Assembly (NCBI GenBank): GCA_035606695.1
Contig: DATNEW010000020.1
Location: forward strand, 1-64,000
Length of the DNA: 64,000 nucleotides
Reading direction: 5' to 3'
Source of the DNA: Gemmatimonadaceae bacterium
Lineage (GTDB): Bacteria > Gemmatimonadota > Gemmatimonadetes > Gemmatimonadales > Gemmatimonadaceae
In this document: positions 54,615-62,433 of the stretch, one piece after another
Numbering within the stretch: the stretch's first letter is position 1
Layout of the letters: every line of letters starts with the position of its first letter
Notes under the pieces: generated by a model
Told to the model about the DNA's origin: nothing
The model's input: only the letters and a program-made list of their open reading frames with translations
The model's database searches: none
Translations under genes and position numbers: made by a program

Positions 54615-55460
54615 CTATGTCGAAGGAGAGGCCCCGCGCGCGGCAGGCGCTTCATCTTTCAGCATCTGCGGCGCATTACGCTTGGCGTACAGTTGCGCGG
54701 CTTCCAGCACGGCCATACAGAATCCCGCCCATGCGAGCCCGATGATGAGCCCGGCCGCGATGTCCGATGGATAGTGAACACCGAGGTAGAGCCGGCTGGC
54801 GCAGATGGCGACGATGATGATTCCCGCGAGCGTCATCGTCGCGATGCGCGAGGCCAGGTTGCGCTGCAACCGCGCCGCGAGATACGCCACGGTTCCGTAC
54901 ACGATGATCGAGCTCATCGCGTGGCCCGACGGGAACGACGAGCTCACCGCGTACGTGCCCCACGTGAAGATCTGCGGACGCGGCCGGTTGAAGCCGATCT
55001 TGAGCAATTGATTGAGCACCAGGCCGCCGATCGTCGCGACGACCAGCAGAATGGCCGAGTGCTTGTGCTGGTTCAGCCAGAGGAACAAGCCGGCGACGAA
55101 GACGATCATCGCGACGACGGTCCCCGTTCCGAGCGACGTGATCTCGAGCATCGCCATCTGCAGCCCGTGATACTGATGCTGCGCGATCCACCGCATGATC
55201 GTGTCGTCGAAACCCTGTGTGCTTCCCGAACGCACCTTCTCGGCGATCTCGGAGAAGGCCCAGGTGAACACGAGCGCCACCGCGGCACCGGACAACAGGA
55301 AGATGCCGAACACCGCGTACGCGTTCTTGACGTACTTCCGGATGATTCGAAGCCAGCCGAAAATCAGGTCCCAAACGAGGCGAGTTCTGCCGCGGGTCTG
55401 GGACGGGGATGTTTCCGGAACGCGCCGGTCGTTCTCGTACGAGCTGGCCACGGGGGCCAC
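54615..55460 (-). CDS. PAP2 family membrane phosphatase
   Basis: A 281-residue lipid phosphatase-like protein with six hydrophobic segments. Catalytic motifs: KIGFNRPRP, SSSFPSGHAMSS and SRLYLGVHYPSD, the three-part PAP2 signature. Likely substrates are undecaprenyl pyrophosphate or phosphatidate at the outer face of the membrane. The GTG at 55460 is chosen because it falls 4 bases after the BTAD stop; GTG at 55451 is an alternative, and the frame reaches back to 55559 inside the BTAD gene. It is co-oriented with, and likely co-transcribed with, the BTAD regulator. Confidence 0.88.
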   Translation of the reverse strand: MAPVASSYENDRRVPETSPSQTRGRTRLVWDLIFGWLRIIRKYVKNAYAVFGIFLLSGAAVALVFTWAFSEIAEKVRSGSTQGFDDTIMRWIAQHQYHGLQMAMLEITSLGTGTVVAMIVFVAGLFLWLNQHKHSAILLVVATIGGLVLNQLLKIGFNRPRPQIFTWGTYAVSSSFPSGHAMSSIIVYGTVAYLAARLQRNLASRIATMTLAGIIIVAICASRLYLGVHYPSDIAAGLIIGLAWAGFCMAVLEAAQLYAKRNAPQMLKDEAPAARGASPST

Positions 55461-55464
55461 CAAT

Positions 55465-56196
55465 TCAAGAGGCGGGCCGACCGCTCTGGATCTGTTCCAC
55501 CAAACGGGTCGTCTCGGGCGACGGCCGCGTCTCGAGATCCCGCCACAGGCGCTCGGCAAAGCGAGTGTAGACGTCCATGGCGCCGGCGCGATCGCCCAGC
55601 CGCCAGACCATCGTCATCACGCGGCGCAGCATACGTTCGTCGGTTGGGGCGAGTCGCGCGACGACGCGTGCGAGCTGTGACGCGTTCGTCAGCTGCGAGT
55701 CGGCGGCGTACCGCTCGACGAGCTCCCACGCGACGTTGACCGCGCGCTCGCGATAATACGCGCGTTCTTCGTCGAGCCAGTGGTCGAATTCGCCTGCACC
55801 GGGAATGAAAAACCCGGGCATCAGATCGCCGCGGAAATAGTCGAGCGCTTCGCGCAGACGGTCAGCTTCGATGGCGCGCTCGAACGCGAGCGCATCGCAC
55901 CAGAACGAGGTCTGGCGCACGGAGATCGATTCGGTGCCGCGCGCGTCGATCAAGTCATCGCCGATCGTTTGCCGCAGCCGGTGCAGCAGCTTGCGTAGCG
56001 CCGCACGCGCGTGCTCCTGGTCGAACTCCGGCCAGAACAGGCCAACGATTCGGTCGCGTTGATGGAATCCGTGCGGACGGGCCAGCGCGAGATACGCGAG
56101 CAGCGCCACGGCCTTGGGCTGCGCGAGCAGCTCCGCGGGATCCGTGGCGCCGTCACCCTCGATGCGCAGCGCTCCGAGCACGTGCAAGCGAATCAC
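55465..56196 (-). CDS. BTAD-domain (SARP-like) transcriptional regulator
   Basis: A 243-residue protein. An N-terminal winged-helix DNA-binding domain (LHVLGALRIEGDG, AVALLAYLAL, DRIVGLFWPEFDQEHARAALRKLLHRLR) is followed by the bacterial transcriptional activation domain (about residues 100-240, TPR-like: FRGDLMPGF, FDHWLDEERAYYRERAVN). In actinobacteria this layout activates antibiotic clusters; in other phyla the targets are mostly unknown. No NB-ARC or kinase part is fused, so it is a short, single-unit regulator. Upstream DNA carries an octamer repeat array. Confidence 0.88.
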   Translation of the reverse strand: MIRLHVLGALRIEGDGATDPAELLAQPKAVALLAYLALARPHGFHQRDRIVGLFWPEFDQEHARAALRKLLHRLRQTIGDDLIDARGTESISVRQTSFWCDALAFERAIEADRLREALDYFRGDLMPGFFIPGAGEFDHWLDEERAYYRERAVNVAWELVERYAADSQLTNASQLARVVARLAPTDERMLRRVMTMVWRLGDRAGAMDVYTRFAERLWRDLETRPSPETTRLVEQIQSGRPAS

Positions 56197-56202
56197 AAGA
56201 GC

Positions 56203-56250
56203 GGGCGTCGGGGCGTATGGGCGTCGAGGCGTCGGGGCGTACGGACGTCC
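56203..56250. repeat. Octamer tandem array upstream of the BTAD regulator
   Basis: Six units of the GGGCGTCG type (GGGCGTCG, GGGCGTAT, GGGCGTCG, AGGCGTCG, GGGCGTAC, GGACGTCC). It resembles the heptamer family with one extra base. The G-runs could fold as a quadruplex, and the array lies 7 bases from the BTAD start codon. Confidence 0.7.
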
Positions 56251-56398
56251 GGCAAGTTAGGGCACCTCACGAAGCGGGGGAAGCACGCGCGCGCGGACGG
56301 CATGCGGAACGCACGCGGGACGCACGCGGGACGGCGCAGCAACGGCCGGGGGACGAGCCAACCGCATACTGATTCGCAACATCGCGGAGCGAGTCACC

Positions 56399-57055
56399 AT
56401 GCAGACCACATCCTCAGTCCTGTTGAACGCGCGCGCCGAACATTCCGAGCCGGCGCACACCTGGCTTCGTACCCTCGACGCGTTCAGCGTCCCCTTCCTG
56501 TGCTACGCCGGCGACGGACGCCGCACGTACACCTCTCGTTCGGCGGCCGAGCTCCTGCGGCGCGGACGCGACGGAGCCGCGATCGGCGACCGGGCGGATC
56601 GCGCGGTCGGCGAAGAGTTGGCTCGGAAGTCGTCGTTGCTCCACATCGGACAGTTCGCGCTCGTGCGCGAGGTGCCATTGGTCGCCCCGGCGATGTTGCT
56701 TGCGGTGCATCTTGCCCGGCCCGCCGGCGGCGACACCACCGCGGTCGTGGTGCTGCGGCCCGACATGGGCCCCGCGACGACGGACACGCCATCGATTTGC
56801 GGCCTCACGGCGCGCGAGCTCGACGTCGCTCGACTCATTGCTCGTGGGATGGCGACGAAGGAGATCGCGCACTGGCTCGGGATCAGCACCCACACGGCGC
56901 GGCATCACACCGAGCGCGTGTTCGTGAAGCTGGGCGTGCGGAGCCGAGCGGGCGCCGCGGCGATCATCGCGGCGCGGATGGCGACGCCGACGTCCAGCCC
57001 GGCCGTGACGGCCGAGCGCATTCCAACCGAAGTCCGTGACATTCGCGCTGTCTGA
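56399..57055 (+). CDS. LuxR-type helix-turn-helix regulator
   Basis: A 218-residue regulator. The N-terminal 120 residues look like a small sensor (possibly PAS-like: FLCYAGDGRRTYTSRSAAEL). The C-terminal LuxR domain is clear: LTARELDVARLIARGMATKEIAHWLGISTHT in sequence parts, then HTERVFVKLGVRSRAGAAAII. It has no receiver domain and no neighbouring histidine kinase. The DNA-binding helix is intact. The downstream lipoprotein gene may be co-transcribed, starting 37 bases after its stop. Confidence 0.85.
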   Translation: MQTTSSVLLNARAEHSEPAHTWLRTLDAFSVPFLCYAGDGRRTYTSRSAAELLRRGRDGAAIGDRADRAVGEELARKSSLLHIGQFALVREVPLVAPAMLLAVHLARPAGGDTTAVVVLRPDMGPATTDTPSICGLTARELDVARLIARGMATKEIAHWLGISTHTARHHTERVFVKLGVRSRAGAAAIIAARMATPTSSPAVTAERIPTEVRDIRAV

Positions 57056-57092
57056 GGGTGGACCCATGGTGATGCTTGCCGAGGAGGATCTC

Positions 57093-57566
57093 ATGCCGAA
57101 GTTGCTGGCGCGATCGCTCGCGAGTGCGGCGCTGTTCGTGTCCGTGGCGGGATGCGGATCCGGTTTCACCGATGCCGAGTCGAACGACGTCGACTCGCCA
57201 ATGTCGCCGTTGCCCGAGAGCTTTGCGGGGCGCCCGGTCGAGATGCAGGGCAGCTTGCGCGTGCGCTCTCCGAATGTCGTCATCTATGTTTGGGACGCGG
57301 GGCAGGTCGATGGCGACGTCGTATCGCTGGCGGTGGATGGGACGTGGGTGCTTCAGCGGTACACGCTGACGGCGTCGAAGCGCGCGATTCGCGCGACGCT
57401 CAATCCCAAGGGCGCGAGCTACTTGGTGCTCTTCGCGAATGACGACGGGAGCATTCCGCCGAACACGGCGGCCGTCTCGATCGACGACGGCAGCGGCGAG
57501 CAGCGGCTGGTGCTTTCGGCGGACCTGTTCACGAACGGCGCCGTGACGTTGCAGGTGCAGCGATGA
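57093..57566 (+). CDS. Small lipoprotein of unknown function
   Basis: A 157-residue predicted lipoprotein. The ATG at 57093 has an excellent GGAGG 6 bases upstream and gives a signal peptide ending in the lipobox VSVAGC. The mature domain is beta-rich (GSLRVRSPNVVIYVWDAGQ, YLVLFANDDGSIPPNTAAVSI), resembling a small secreted beta-sandwich. No family is recognised. It follows the LuxR gene closely, so expression may be linked. Confidence 0.7.
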   Translation: MPKLLARSLASAALFVSVAGCGSGFTDAESNDVDSPMSPLPESFAGRPVEMQGSLRVRSPNVVIYVWDAGQVDGDVVSLAVDGTWVLQRYTLTASKRAIRATLNPKGASYLVLFANDDGSIPPNTAAVSIDDGSGEQRLVLSADLFTNGAVTLQVQR

Positions 57567-57660
57567 CCGGCCGGCTGGGAGGTAGTGCAGGTGGTGTGGG
57601 CCAGCCGATGCTCGCTTCCCCGCGCGCGGTCGCTTACTTTGCGAAGCGGCACAGTCGCCT

Positions 57661-57732
57661 GGTGCGGTAGCCAAGTGGTAAGGCAGCGGTCTGCAAAACC
57701 GCTATTCGCCGGTTCGATTCCGGCCCGCACCT
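57661..57732 (+). tRNA. tRNA-Cys (GCA)
   Basis: A complete cloverleaf: acceptor GGTGCGG with CCGCACC, anticodon stem GCGGT/ACCGC with loop CTGCAAA (anticodon GCA at 57693-57695), and T-arm GCCGG-TTCGATT-CCGGC. CCA is not encoded. A UUCG-type terminator follows at 57774-57803. The 3' side opens into a stretch of degraded accessory DNA, as at many integration sites. Confidence 0.97.
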
Positions 57733-57773
57733 CTGTAGCGTTACTCACTCACACAACATCACTTATGACGTTC

Positions 57774-57803
57774 AAACGGCTCTCGCTTCGGCGGGAGCCG
57801 TTT
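57774..57803 (+). terminator. Terminator after tRNA-Cys
   Basis: Arms AAACGGCTCTCGC (57774-57786) and GCGGGAGCCGTTT (57791-57803) pair with one G-U wobble around a TTCG loop; the right arm ends in TTT. Confidence 0.8.
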
Positions 57804-57916
57804 GCCGTTTGGACCAACCGGTGGACCAAAGTGCGCGGCGCGGCGCACGTTTCGACGCAAGGAGCCCGGAGTGCCGCCCCCGAGAGCCTCCGCCGTGACG
57901 GTGATCTGTTGGGCCC

Positions 57917-58198
57917 TCAACCGCGCGGGCGGCGCCGCAGGCTGCGGTACACGTCGCGGCGATGGCCGATGGTCACGACCAACACCTCGAGCCGCTTGTT
58001 CGCGATCTCGTAAACGATGCGGTAGTCGCCGACACGAATGCGGTAGAGGTCGTCCTCGCCGCTCAGTTTCTTTGTCCCCGCAGGGCGCGGGTCGGCGGCG
58101 AGCTCGTTAATCGCATCAGCAATGCGCTGTGCGGTATCGCTGTCCAGCTTCTTGAGCGCCCGAAAAGCCGCGGGCGCGAGTTCGATCTTGAACGCCAT
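57917..58198 (-). CDS. RelE/ParE-family toxin
   Basis: A 93-residue type II toxin. The start at 58198 (AFKIELAPAAFRALKKLD) has GGGAG about 8 bases upstream. The fold signature is clear: AADPRPAGTKKLSGEDDLYRIRVGDYRIVYEI, with the RelE catalytic-type Arg/Tyr residues in YRIRVGDYRIVY and the C-terminal IGHRRDVYR. It probably cleaves ribosome-bound mRNA. It follows the Phd-like antitoxin by 39 bases, antitoxin first, the usual order. Confidence 0.92.
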   Translation of the reverse strand: MAFKIELAPAAFRALKKLDSDTAQRIADAINELAADPRPAGTKKLSGEDDLYRIRVGDYRIVYEIANKRLEVLVVTIGHRRDVYRSLRRRPRG

Positions 58199-58237
58199 TG
58201 GGTCTCCCAATCCCCGGGAGGCCGCGACGCATCGTCG

Positions 58238-58489
58238 TTACTTCAGTCCCAACTCCGCCTTCGCCTTGCCCCACGCGACGCGTGGGCCCTTCTCCGCGCG
58301 TGCCTTCTTCGCGGCGGCAACATCGATGCGATCCTCGAGTTCCTCAAGCAGCTCCAGGTCTTCGACCGGGATCATCGCCACCACGTCCTTGCCGTGGCGA
58401 TGCAGGATCACACGCTGATGGCGGTATGCGACCTCGTTGACGAGCTCCGCGAACTTCCCCCGAGCTTCACTTGCCGGTACACGAGTCAT
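58238..58489 (-). CDS. Phd/YefM-family antitoxin
   Basis: An 83-residue antitoxin. The opening TRVPASEARGKFAELVNEVAYRHQR and then VILHRHGKDVVAMIPVEDLELLEELED are the Phd/YefM fold; the C terminus (RIDVAAAKKARAEKG) is the toxin-binding tail. ATG at 58489 lies 11 bases after AAGGAG; a GTG at 58501 overlaps that site and is unlikely. Together with the RelE-type gene it forms a complete module beside tRNA-Cys. Confidence 0.92.
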   Translation of the reverse strand: MTRVPASEARGKFAELVNEVAYRHQRVILHRHGKDVVAMIPVEDLELLEELEDRIDVAAAKKARAEKGPRVAWGKAKAELGLK

Positions 58490-58833
58490 ACTGCAGGACA
58501 CTCCTTGCGGGTCGATCGACGAGCGACGAGCCGCGACGCGGAGGAACGGCCAGGTCGTGGGCGCACTCCTCGTTGGTGCACGCGCTCCAGGTCCTCTGGA
58601 CTGCGCCCGGGACGGTGTCCCGGTTCATTCACCTCAGGGCGGCATCCCGCCGGCCTGAGGCCCCGCAGAGATTCCCTCCACGAGTTCGCTGGGCATGCCA
58701 GCGTTCGCCGATCCAACGATCTTCCCGATCGCCGAGCCGCATCTCGCGACCAGCAGCGCTCCGTACAGTTTGCACGAATCGTACAAATTGTGCAAGTGCC
58801 CCGAGGAGCCGTGCCGATGGCGGACCGGCCCTT
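58490..58833. other. Gene-free stretch upstream of the toxin-antitoxin module
   Basis: No convincing gene. Near 58634-58662 lies an imperfect inverted repeat (CCTCAGG with CCTGAGG). At 58771-58796 an operator-like dyad TTGCAC...GTGCAA overlaps repeated GTACA words in a locally AT-rich patch; it could be the remains of a regulator binding site. The stretch is otherwise GC-rich with short, broken frames, consistent with decayed accessory DNA. Confidence 0.6.
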
Positions 58834-59298
58834 TCAGGTGCCCGCCGGTGGCAGCAGCGCGAGAAAGCTCTCCATGGCCTCCCGCGAGGTCCGAACGAGA
58901 TCATCGGCGACCTCGGTCAGCGCGCGGCGCAACGCAGCGGATCCCAACGCCTCACGGCGCGACACGAGCGGTACCATCGGACGCGGACGAGGAACGAGCG
59001 AGGCCACGTGACCGCCGACGATCGCGACGCTATCATCGTCGTAGATGAAGAACGCGATGCCGCTTTCGAGGGACGGATTGAGCTGGTCCGTGTGAAACGT
59101 GATGCCGCCGCCGGCGACGCAGTCGTACGCTTCACCGGCAACGCGGTGGATGGCCTCACCGGACCGCGTCGAAAGGACGAGGCCCGCGCTTTCGAGCGTC
59201 GTGAACAACGACTGAAGTGCGCGCTGCGCGTCGGTGCGGAGCTGCGCCAGAGCGGCCTGGTGTCGCGCCTGATCCTTGACGCGCCGACGTACTGGCAC
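58834..59298 (-). CDS. Hypothetical protein, possibly 5'-truncated
   Basis: A 154-residue frame from a GTG. The composition is protein-like, with amphipathic helices (AALAQLRTDAQRALQSLFTTL) and a beta-rich middle (ESGIAFFIYDDDSVAIVGG). No family is recognised and no good ribosome site is present. Lying in a decayed region, it may be a remnant that has lost its N terminus. Confidence 0.4.
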   Translation of the reverse strand: MPVRRRVKDQARHQAALAQLRTDAQRALQSLFTTLESAGLVLSTRSGEAIHRVAGEAYDCVAGGGITFHTDQLNPSLESGIAFFIYDDDSVAIVGGHVASLVPRPRPMVPLVSRREALGSAALRRALTEVADDLVRTSREAMESFLALLPPAGT

Positions 59299-59309
59299 AG
59301 GTCAACAAG

Positions 59310-59690
59310 GTGAATCACCGCAAGGAGTTTTTCCGAACGGATCTTGCTCACATCCGGCAGGAGATCGAATCGTTGGGACTCACGGCGACGTGGACGATGG
59401 CCGCAGCGGCTCGCGAATACCGTGAGAGTCTTACGATCGAGCGCGCGATTGCGGATGACCCGCAGAAGCGGGACGCTTGGGTTAATCGGCAGCTGTGGTC
59501 GAACACGGGTTCGAGGACGATCGTGACGCTACGTCTGTATCCCCCTCGGTCGAATTCCGGGCGACCGAACCCGTCGCGCCGATGCAGCAAGGCGACGCCG
59601 TCGCGATCGACGCAGGCAGTGTTCGCGCGAAGTCGCCACATCGGGCGTCCATTTGACCGAGTCAAAGAAATCGACAGCGAACTTTCCTAG
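59310..59690 (+). pseudogene. Degraded reading frame
   Basis: The first 60 codons look protein-like (FFRTDLAHIRQEIESLG, ESLTIERAIADDPQKRDAW), but the frame then becomes Arg/Ser/Pro-rich, and another frame reads better (VEFRATEPVAPMQQGDAVAID). This is what a frameshifted gene looks like. No family can be named. Confidence 0.35.
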
Positions 59691-59889
59691 TCAACGGCCC
59701 CTTTCGCCGAGCGACTTTCTGCTGTCATGCGACGGGTTCGCGGGTCCGTAAGACCGCGCACGAGAGAGATGCACGCGCGGTCGCGAGGTGTGTTTCCCAT
59801 GCTCCATCCATCTCGGTCTGCACGCGATCTGCGCGATTCGCTCTCGTGGGTGGTCGTGGGCCGCAAATTCCGAAACGCGATTTACACGC

Positions 59890-60486
59890 GCCGCCGGCGA
59901 TCGTGATCAACGACCCGTTCGTCGCGATTCTGGCCAACGGGCGGTGCGCTTGGGCACATAATTCAGAACGGTAACGACCGTGCGATCATCGTCGGCGTGA
60001 TGCGCGACGTGAAGCAGGGCGATATCCTCGACGCGCCCGAACCGCAGTGCTATCGGCCGCTGGCGCAGAAGGGAACCACGACGCTCACGGTCGTGGTTCG
60101 TGTCGCGAGCGGTGATCCGACACGGCTCGCGGCCGCGTCACCGGCGGCGGTAACCCAGCTCGATCCATCGCTGCCGATCTACAATGTCGCGCAACGCACG
60201 CGCGAGCTTGGCCTTCGCGTGGCGTTGGGCGCCGAAGCGGGGCGGTTGATTGCGTTCGTGCTGCGCGGCAGCGCGGCGGCGACGTTCGGCGGTCTCGCGA
60301 TCGGACTCGCGGCGTCGATCGTGGCGGCGCTGATTGTCGCACACGCTCTACGGCATCACCAGCGCGGACCTCGCCGTGTTTCTCGTCATGCTGCCGATTC
60401 TCGCCCTGGCATCACTGCTCGCGGTATTCGGACCGGTGCGCCGCGCCAGCGCGGCCGATCCGATGCTGGCGCCCCGCGCGGATTAG
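59890..60486 (+). pseudogene. MacB/ADOP-type ABC permease remnant, frameshifted and deleted
   Basis: Pieces of a MacB-like periplasmic domain and FtsX-type permease appear in different frames: PAIVINDPFVA, then FWPTGGALG and IIVGVMRDVKQGD after a frameshift near 59929, LTVVVRVASGDP and LDPSLPIYNV, and directly AQRTRELGLRVALGAEAGRL. About 45 residues of transmembrane region between the last two are missing. A further shift near 60345 separates HAL from YGITSADLAVF, and the tail ADPMLAPRAD ends at the TAG at 60484-60486. The N-terminal half is absent. The tail overlaps the stop of the MutS-like gene. Confidence 0.88.
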
Positions 60487-62333
60487 TTGTCCGTGAGTCC
60501 CACGAGCGCGATGAGCTTGAGCGCGTTGCGCGACGTCGCGAGCCCTGGACGAAGGCGATAGTCGAACCACATCTCCGGACCCGTCGGCGTCTCTCTGAAC
60601 TGTTCGACGAAGTAGATCGGCCGCGCATGCGTGGCGAGCGCGGGCTCGTCGGCCAATCCCGTGTCGTGCGTCGCGATCGCGCCGATCGCGCCGGCGCGCA
60701 GCAGATGACTGACGACCGCGACGACCGCGAGGCGCCGCTCCTCGGTGTTGGTGCCGTGCAGCATCTCGTCCGCGAGGTAGAGGAGCATCGGCCCGTCGCC
60801 GGAGCTCGCGGCGTCGACAATGCTCTTGAGGCGGAGCACCTCGGCCATGAAGAGTGAGAGTCCCGCCTCGAGCGCGTCCCGAATGTGAATGCTCGTTCGC
60901 AATTTCACGCGGGACATGCGCAGCGTCGTCGCACACACCGGCGCGCCGACTTGCGCGAGCACGGCGTTCAGGCCGATCGAGCGGAGCAGCGTGCTCTTGC
61001 CCGCCATGTTCGAGCCCGTGATGAGCACGAATGTGTCGCGCGGGCCCACGGTGAGGTCGTTCGCGACGCGCGTCGTCGACGGCAGCAGGGGATGCCCGAG
61101 CGCCGTCGCTTCGATCGACGTCGACTCTTCGTCGGCGAAGATCGGCATCGGCCACGCTGGATTGTCGTGCGCGAGCGCGGCGAGCGCGCTACACGCCTCG
61201 AGCTCGCCGAGCGCACGCAGCCATGCCCGCACCGAACGGCCGTGCGCGGTACGCCAGTCGTCGAGCGCGCGCACCACGTGAATATCCCAGAGCACGAGCA
61301 TCTGGAGAATAGCGTGCGCCATCGGGGAGAATCGCAGCTCGCCCCAATGCGCGATCCGCGCAAGGCGCGCGAACGCCGACGCGTTCGGAGGCTCGATGCG
61401 CGACTCCAACTCCTTTAAGAGCGGCGCCTCGAGCTCGGCGGACCGCGCATGCGCGAACATCGCGGCGATGTTATCGAGACTGAACCCGCGCGCCGACGCG
61501 GCGTGCAGGCCGCGCTCGATGCCGGCGCGATTTTTCGCGATGAGCGACACGTTGATCACGCACAACAGGGCGAGCACGACCCACAACGGTGGTTGCACGA
61601 ACGTGACGAACAGCGCAATCACGGTGACGACGGCGAGCACGCGCGCGGTCCACGCGTGACCGGCGGGCAAATGCACGTCGTCCGATTCGGCCCATGCGAG
61701 AAACGATTCGATCGACGCGTTGTCGTGCCCGGCGCGCGCGCCGATCACGCCGAGCCGCTCTCGCCAATCCGTGCGCGGCGCAAGCTCGGCGACTGCTTGC
61801 TGGCGCCGGCGAAGCTCGGGAACGAGCAACGGTGATTCGGCGAGCAGCCACTCGAGCAACACGGGACGTCCCGCGACGCTGCTCACGGGTCCGAGCAACC
61901 GCGCGAGCGACACATCGCCGAACAAATTCAAATCGGCGGCGAATGCGTGATTCGGCGGTGCGCTGAACGACGCGGCCGGAGGAAGGCTCGGCCAATCGCG
62001 CGTGACGCGGGCCGCGCCGGTGTCGCATGCGCGCGCGAGTGCCTCATGCTGGCGAACGGTTGCGGTGAATCGCCGATGGCGGGCGACGAGCCACGCGAAG
62101 AGGGACAACGAAAGAATGGCCGCGATCGTGGCCGGCCCGCGTGTACCGCGCGACACGAATGTACCGACGACCAACACTCCCGCGACGAACACGAGAAGTC
62201 GGACGCGTCCCGTCCAGGCCACGGTGTGACCGACGCGTGCCACGACCTCGCGATGCGCCGCGGCGCGCGCGCGATAATCGTCCGCGACGCGGTTGTCCGC
62301 CGAAGCGGCGTTCGCGTCGGCTCCCGAGTTCAT
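60483..62333 (-). CDS. Membrane-anchored MutS-like ATPase
   Basis: A 616-residue protein with the MutS C-terminal ATPase fold but no mismatch-binding or connector domains. N-terminal hydrophobic pair (LLVFVAGVLVVGTFV and IAAILSLSLFAWLVA, residues about 45-85) and a second pair (VLAVVTVIALFVTFV and VVLALLCVINVSL, about 230-265) put it in the membrane. Then a core-like helical region, Walker A GSNMAGKST (440-448), and Walker B LYLADEMLHGTNTEE followed by THDTGL. Related membrane MutS proteins occur in Bacteroidetes and soil phyla with unknown function. Probably not classical mismatch repair. Confidence 0.85.
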   Translation of the reverse strand: MNSGADANAASADNRVADDYRARAAAHREVVARVGHTVAWTGRVRLLVFVAGVLVVGTFVSRGTRGPATIAAILSLSLFAWLVARHRRFTATVRQHEALARACDTGAARVTRDWPSLPPAASFSAPPNHAFAADLNLFGDVSLARLLGPVSSVAGRPVLLEWLLAESPLLVPELRRRQQAVAELAPRTDWRERLGVIGARAGHDNASIESFLAWAESDDVHLPAGHAWTARVLAVVTVIALFVTFVQPPLWVVLALLCVINVSLIAKNRAGIERGLHAASARGFSLDNIAAMFAHARSAELEAPLLKELESRIEPPNASAFARLARIAHWGELRFSPMAHAILQMLVLWDIHVVRALDDWRTAHGRSVRAWLRALGELEACSALAALAHDNPAWPMPIFADEESTSIEATALGHPLLPSTTRVANDLTVGPRDTFVLITGSNMAGKSTLLRSIGLNAVLAQVGAPVCATTLRMSRVKLRTSIHIRDALEAGLSLFMAEVLRLKSIVDAASSGDGPMLLYLADEMLHGTNTEERRLAVVAVVSHLLRAGAIGAIATHDTGLADEPALATHARPIYFVEQFRETPTGPEMWFDYRLRPGLATSRNALKLIALVGLTDN

Positions 62334-62433
62334 GTCGTCCGTCCGCCGATCTGAAGTTACAGAAACCTATGCGGGCTGATCGGCGCGCCCTATCACGTGC
62401 ACGCAGCCACGACGGCTACGGCTGCAATGGCTG

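Noticed and set aside
56203-56250. Strong G-quadruplex
   Set aside because: G-runs exist, but one loop would be about 11 bases, so stability is doubtful; kept only as a tandem repeat.
57585-58013. Open frame running through tRNA-Cys
   Set aside because: It contains the entire tRNA and its terminator and has no protein features.
57733-60480. Phage integrase or intact mobile element beside the tRNA
   Set aside because: No integrase, recombinase or transposase motif in any frame; only remnants are present.
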